Assembly (NCBI GenBank): GCA_022841365.1
Contig: JALHRP010000033.1
Span: forward strand, 1-45,287
DNA: 45,287 bases
Origin: Chitinophagaceae bacterium
GTDB lineage: Bacteria > Bacteroidota > Bacteroidia > Chitinophagales > Chitinophagaceae
Direction: 5' to 3'
The position numbers were made by a program, and so were the translations under genes. Below are positions 44,156-45,287 of the stretch, piece by piece; the stretch's first letter is position 1; the number at the start of each line of letters is the position of its first letter. The notes below the pieces were generated by a model that was not told the origin of the DNA, did no database searches, and saw only the letters and a program-made list of their open reading frames with translations.

Positions 44156-44162
44156 AGAGGGA
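44142..44162. repeat. CT-rich palindrome overlapping the queA stop
   Basis: Perfect 8-bp arms TCCCTCTC / GAGAGGGA with a 5-base loop span the queA stop codon. No T-run follows. The CCCTCTCC...GAGAGGG style is that of dispersed intergenic repeats in Bacteroidota; it may serve as a 3' hairpin. Confidence 0.5.
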
Positions 44163-44330
44163 GGCCCGGCAACTAACAATTATGAGCATTTGCAATTCAG
44201 CATTTCAACTACATAATAGTATTGACCAATAAACAAGGGCAGAGGTGTAAGAAATAATGTTTGGCTGTGCTGTGAAGTGCCGTCCTCCTCTTTTGAAGAA
44301 GGAAAGAGAATGATGCCTCATAACATTTTC

Positions 44331-44360
44331 TTGACAATTTCAACCCAACTCCTACCTTTG
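44331..44360 (+). promoter_or_regulatory. Promoter of kup
   Basis: TTG at 44331-44333, 19 bases, then TACCTTTG at 44353-44360, an exact TAnnTTTG. Transcription would start near 44367, just before the palindrome and about 50 bases before the GTG start. Confidence 0.65.
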
Positions 44361-44373
44361 ATCCGTTAAGGAA

Positions 44374-44394
44374 AACCAATTATACTAATTGGTT
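44374..44394. promoter_or_regulatory. Palindrome in the kup leader
   Basis: Perfect 9-bp arms AACCAATTA / TAATTGGTT around TAC. It lies just downstream of the expected transcription start, where a repressor operator or a leader hairpin could act, and 24 bp before the start codon. Confidence 0.5.
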
Positions 44395-44418
44395 CGTATC
44401 CTCACTTAAATACTATTT

Positions 44419-45287
44419 GTGGGAAAGCACACATCAAAGGTCACTGCGGCCGGCTTAATGATAGCATTAGGCATTATTTATGGCGACATCGGAACTTCTC
44501 CTCTTTACGTGTTCAATGCCATTATCGGAGATCGGGTAGTTTCAGAAAAACTGATCGTCGGGACTCTGTCCTGTATCATCTGGACACTCACTTTACAAAC
44601 CACCATTAAATATGTAGTGATGATCCTCCGGGCCGATAACAAAGGCGAGGGCGGAACATTCTCTTTATATGCATTGGTACGGCGCAGAAGAAAATGGCTG
44701 GTGATCCCTGCCATGATCGGTGGTGCATCTCTCCTGGCCGACGGGATTATTACTCCGCCTATTTCTATAACATCAGCCATTGAAGGATTAAGAGTATTGC
44801 CGCAGTTTCGTGAACTGTCGGTTGATACAACTGTAACCATTGTATTGGTGATCTTAACGCTGTTCTTTTTTATGCAGCAGTTTGGAACAGGTTCTATAGG
44901 ACGGCTGTTTGGTCCGGTGATGCTGGTATGGTTTACCATGCTTGCTCTGTTAGGAGCAGTGCATGTGTTTGATGATCTCTCCATCTTTAAAGCACTGAGT
45001 CCTTATTATGCATTTGATTTTTTAAGAACCTATCCTGAAGGTTTCTGGTTATTGGGTGCGGTGTTTCTGTGTACAACAGGAGCAGAAGCTTTGTACAGTG
45101 ATCTGGGTCATTGCGGCCGTGATAATATCCGCATCTCATGGGTATATGTAAAAGCATGTTTGCTGATTAATTATTTTGGACAGGGAGCTTCTCTGTTATC
45201 GCACTACAACGGAACAGAAATTACCAAAACGTTTAAAGCATCAACAGGTATCCATGCGTTTTACGATCTGATGCCGCATTGGTTTAT
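44419..45287 (+). CDS. kup: KUP-family potassium transporter, 3'-truncated by window edge
   Basis: A potassium uptake permease (K+/H+ symporter type) of the inner membrane. The frame has a stop at 44407 and the GTG at 44419 gives the expected N-terminus (VGKHTSKVTAAGLMIALG). Diagnostic segments are GIIYGDIGTSPLYVFNAI, RADNKGEGGTFSLYALV, LADGIITPPISITSAIEGL and LCTTGAEALYSDLGHCGR. About 290 residues, the first 7 or so helices, are inside the window; the family is normally over 600 residues. It is preceded by a good promoter and a leader palindrome. Confidence 0.93.
   Translation, partial: MGKHTSKVTAAGLMIALGIIYGDIGTSPLYVFNAIIGDRVVSEKLIVGTLSCIIWTLTLQTTIKYVVMILRADNKGEGGTFSLYALVRRRRKWLVIPAMIGGASLLADGIITPPISITSAIEGLRVLPQFRELSVDTTVTIVLVILTLFFFMQQFGTGSIGRLFGPVMLVWFTMLALLGAVHVFDDLSIFKALSPYYAFDFLRTYPEGFWLLGAVFLCTTGAEALYSDLGHCGRDNIRISWVYVKACLLINYFGQGASLLSHYNGTEITKTFKASTGIHAFYDLMPHWF

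Noticed and set aside
44505-44984. 159-codon minus-strand frame
   Set aside because: It is the antisense of the kup coding region, whose + strand frame has strong family motifs.

Overview
The window looks like a chromosome segment of a Bacteroidota bacterium, most likely Chitinophagaceae. The grounds are an adjacent SusC/SusD pair, promoter-like elements of the TTG-N19-TAnnTTTG type, AT-rich leaders with little Shine-Dalgarno signal, and a YD-repeat protein, a DUF3667 protein and NtrY-like kinases that resemble those of that family. This assignment is inference from gene content; no search was possible.

Region 1 (1-23967, all on the + strand) is a polysaccharide utilisation locus (PUL). In order it encodes a FAD-dependent oxidoreductase (cut by the left edge), a GH2 glycosidase, an ExuT-like MFS importer, an S1 sulfatase, a GH29 fucosidase-type enzyme, a second S1 sulfatase, a second GH2, a SusC/SusD outer-membrane import pair, a GH128-like lipoprotein, a GH16 endo-hydrolase and a lipoprotein formylglycine-generating enzyme (FGE). 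After an intergenic region with three palindromes come galK and galT, closed by a strong terminator. The likely flow is surface endo-cleavage (GH16, GH128-like), import by SusCD, periplasmic desulfation and exo-cleavage (S1, GH29, GH2), uptake by the MFS carrier, and galactose entry into metabolism through GalK/GalT. The FGE would activate the sulfatases. The enzyme set suggests a sulfated, fucose- or L-galactose-containing galactan. The GH128-like protein instead suggests a beta-1,3-glucan, so the substrate stays open. No regulator of the locus is visible.

Region 2 (24026-26831) looks like a decayed mobile island. It holds a class II Fic protein with a winged-helix domain and an extra C-terminal domain. 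Its leader carries a highly ordered array: two related 40-bp blocks of four CG-centred units with identical 10-10-11 bp spacing. Next come a degenerate stretch and the 3' remnant of a large serine recombinase whose frame runs into a minus-strand tRNA-Leu(GAG) gene, which suggests past integration at that tRNA.

Region 3 (26923-29883) has a sensor kinase, a family 2 glycosyltransferase, a 67-residue membrane protein, tRNA-Gly(GCC), a truncated tRNA-Leu copy and an intact tRNA-Leu(UAA), separated by clear terminators.

Region 4 (29945-42584) holds a secreted YD-repeat protein, a compact operon of DUF3667 protein, mazG and an NtrY-like kinase, then minus-strand genes for a quinone oxidoreductase-type reductase, a luciferase-like flavoprotein, a PAS/HisKA_3 kinase, a secreted ankyrin protein and a DUF1801 protein. 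Three sensor kinases occur here and in region 3 without any response regulator gene.

Region 5 (42585-45287) has REP-like inverted repeats, queA and the 5' part of a kup potassium transporter gene that runs off the right edge. It is preceded by a good Bacteroidota-type promoter and a leader palindrome.
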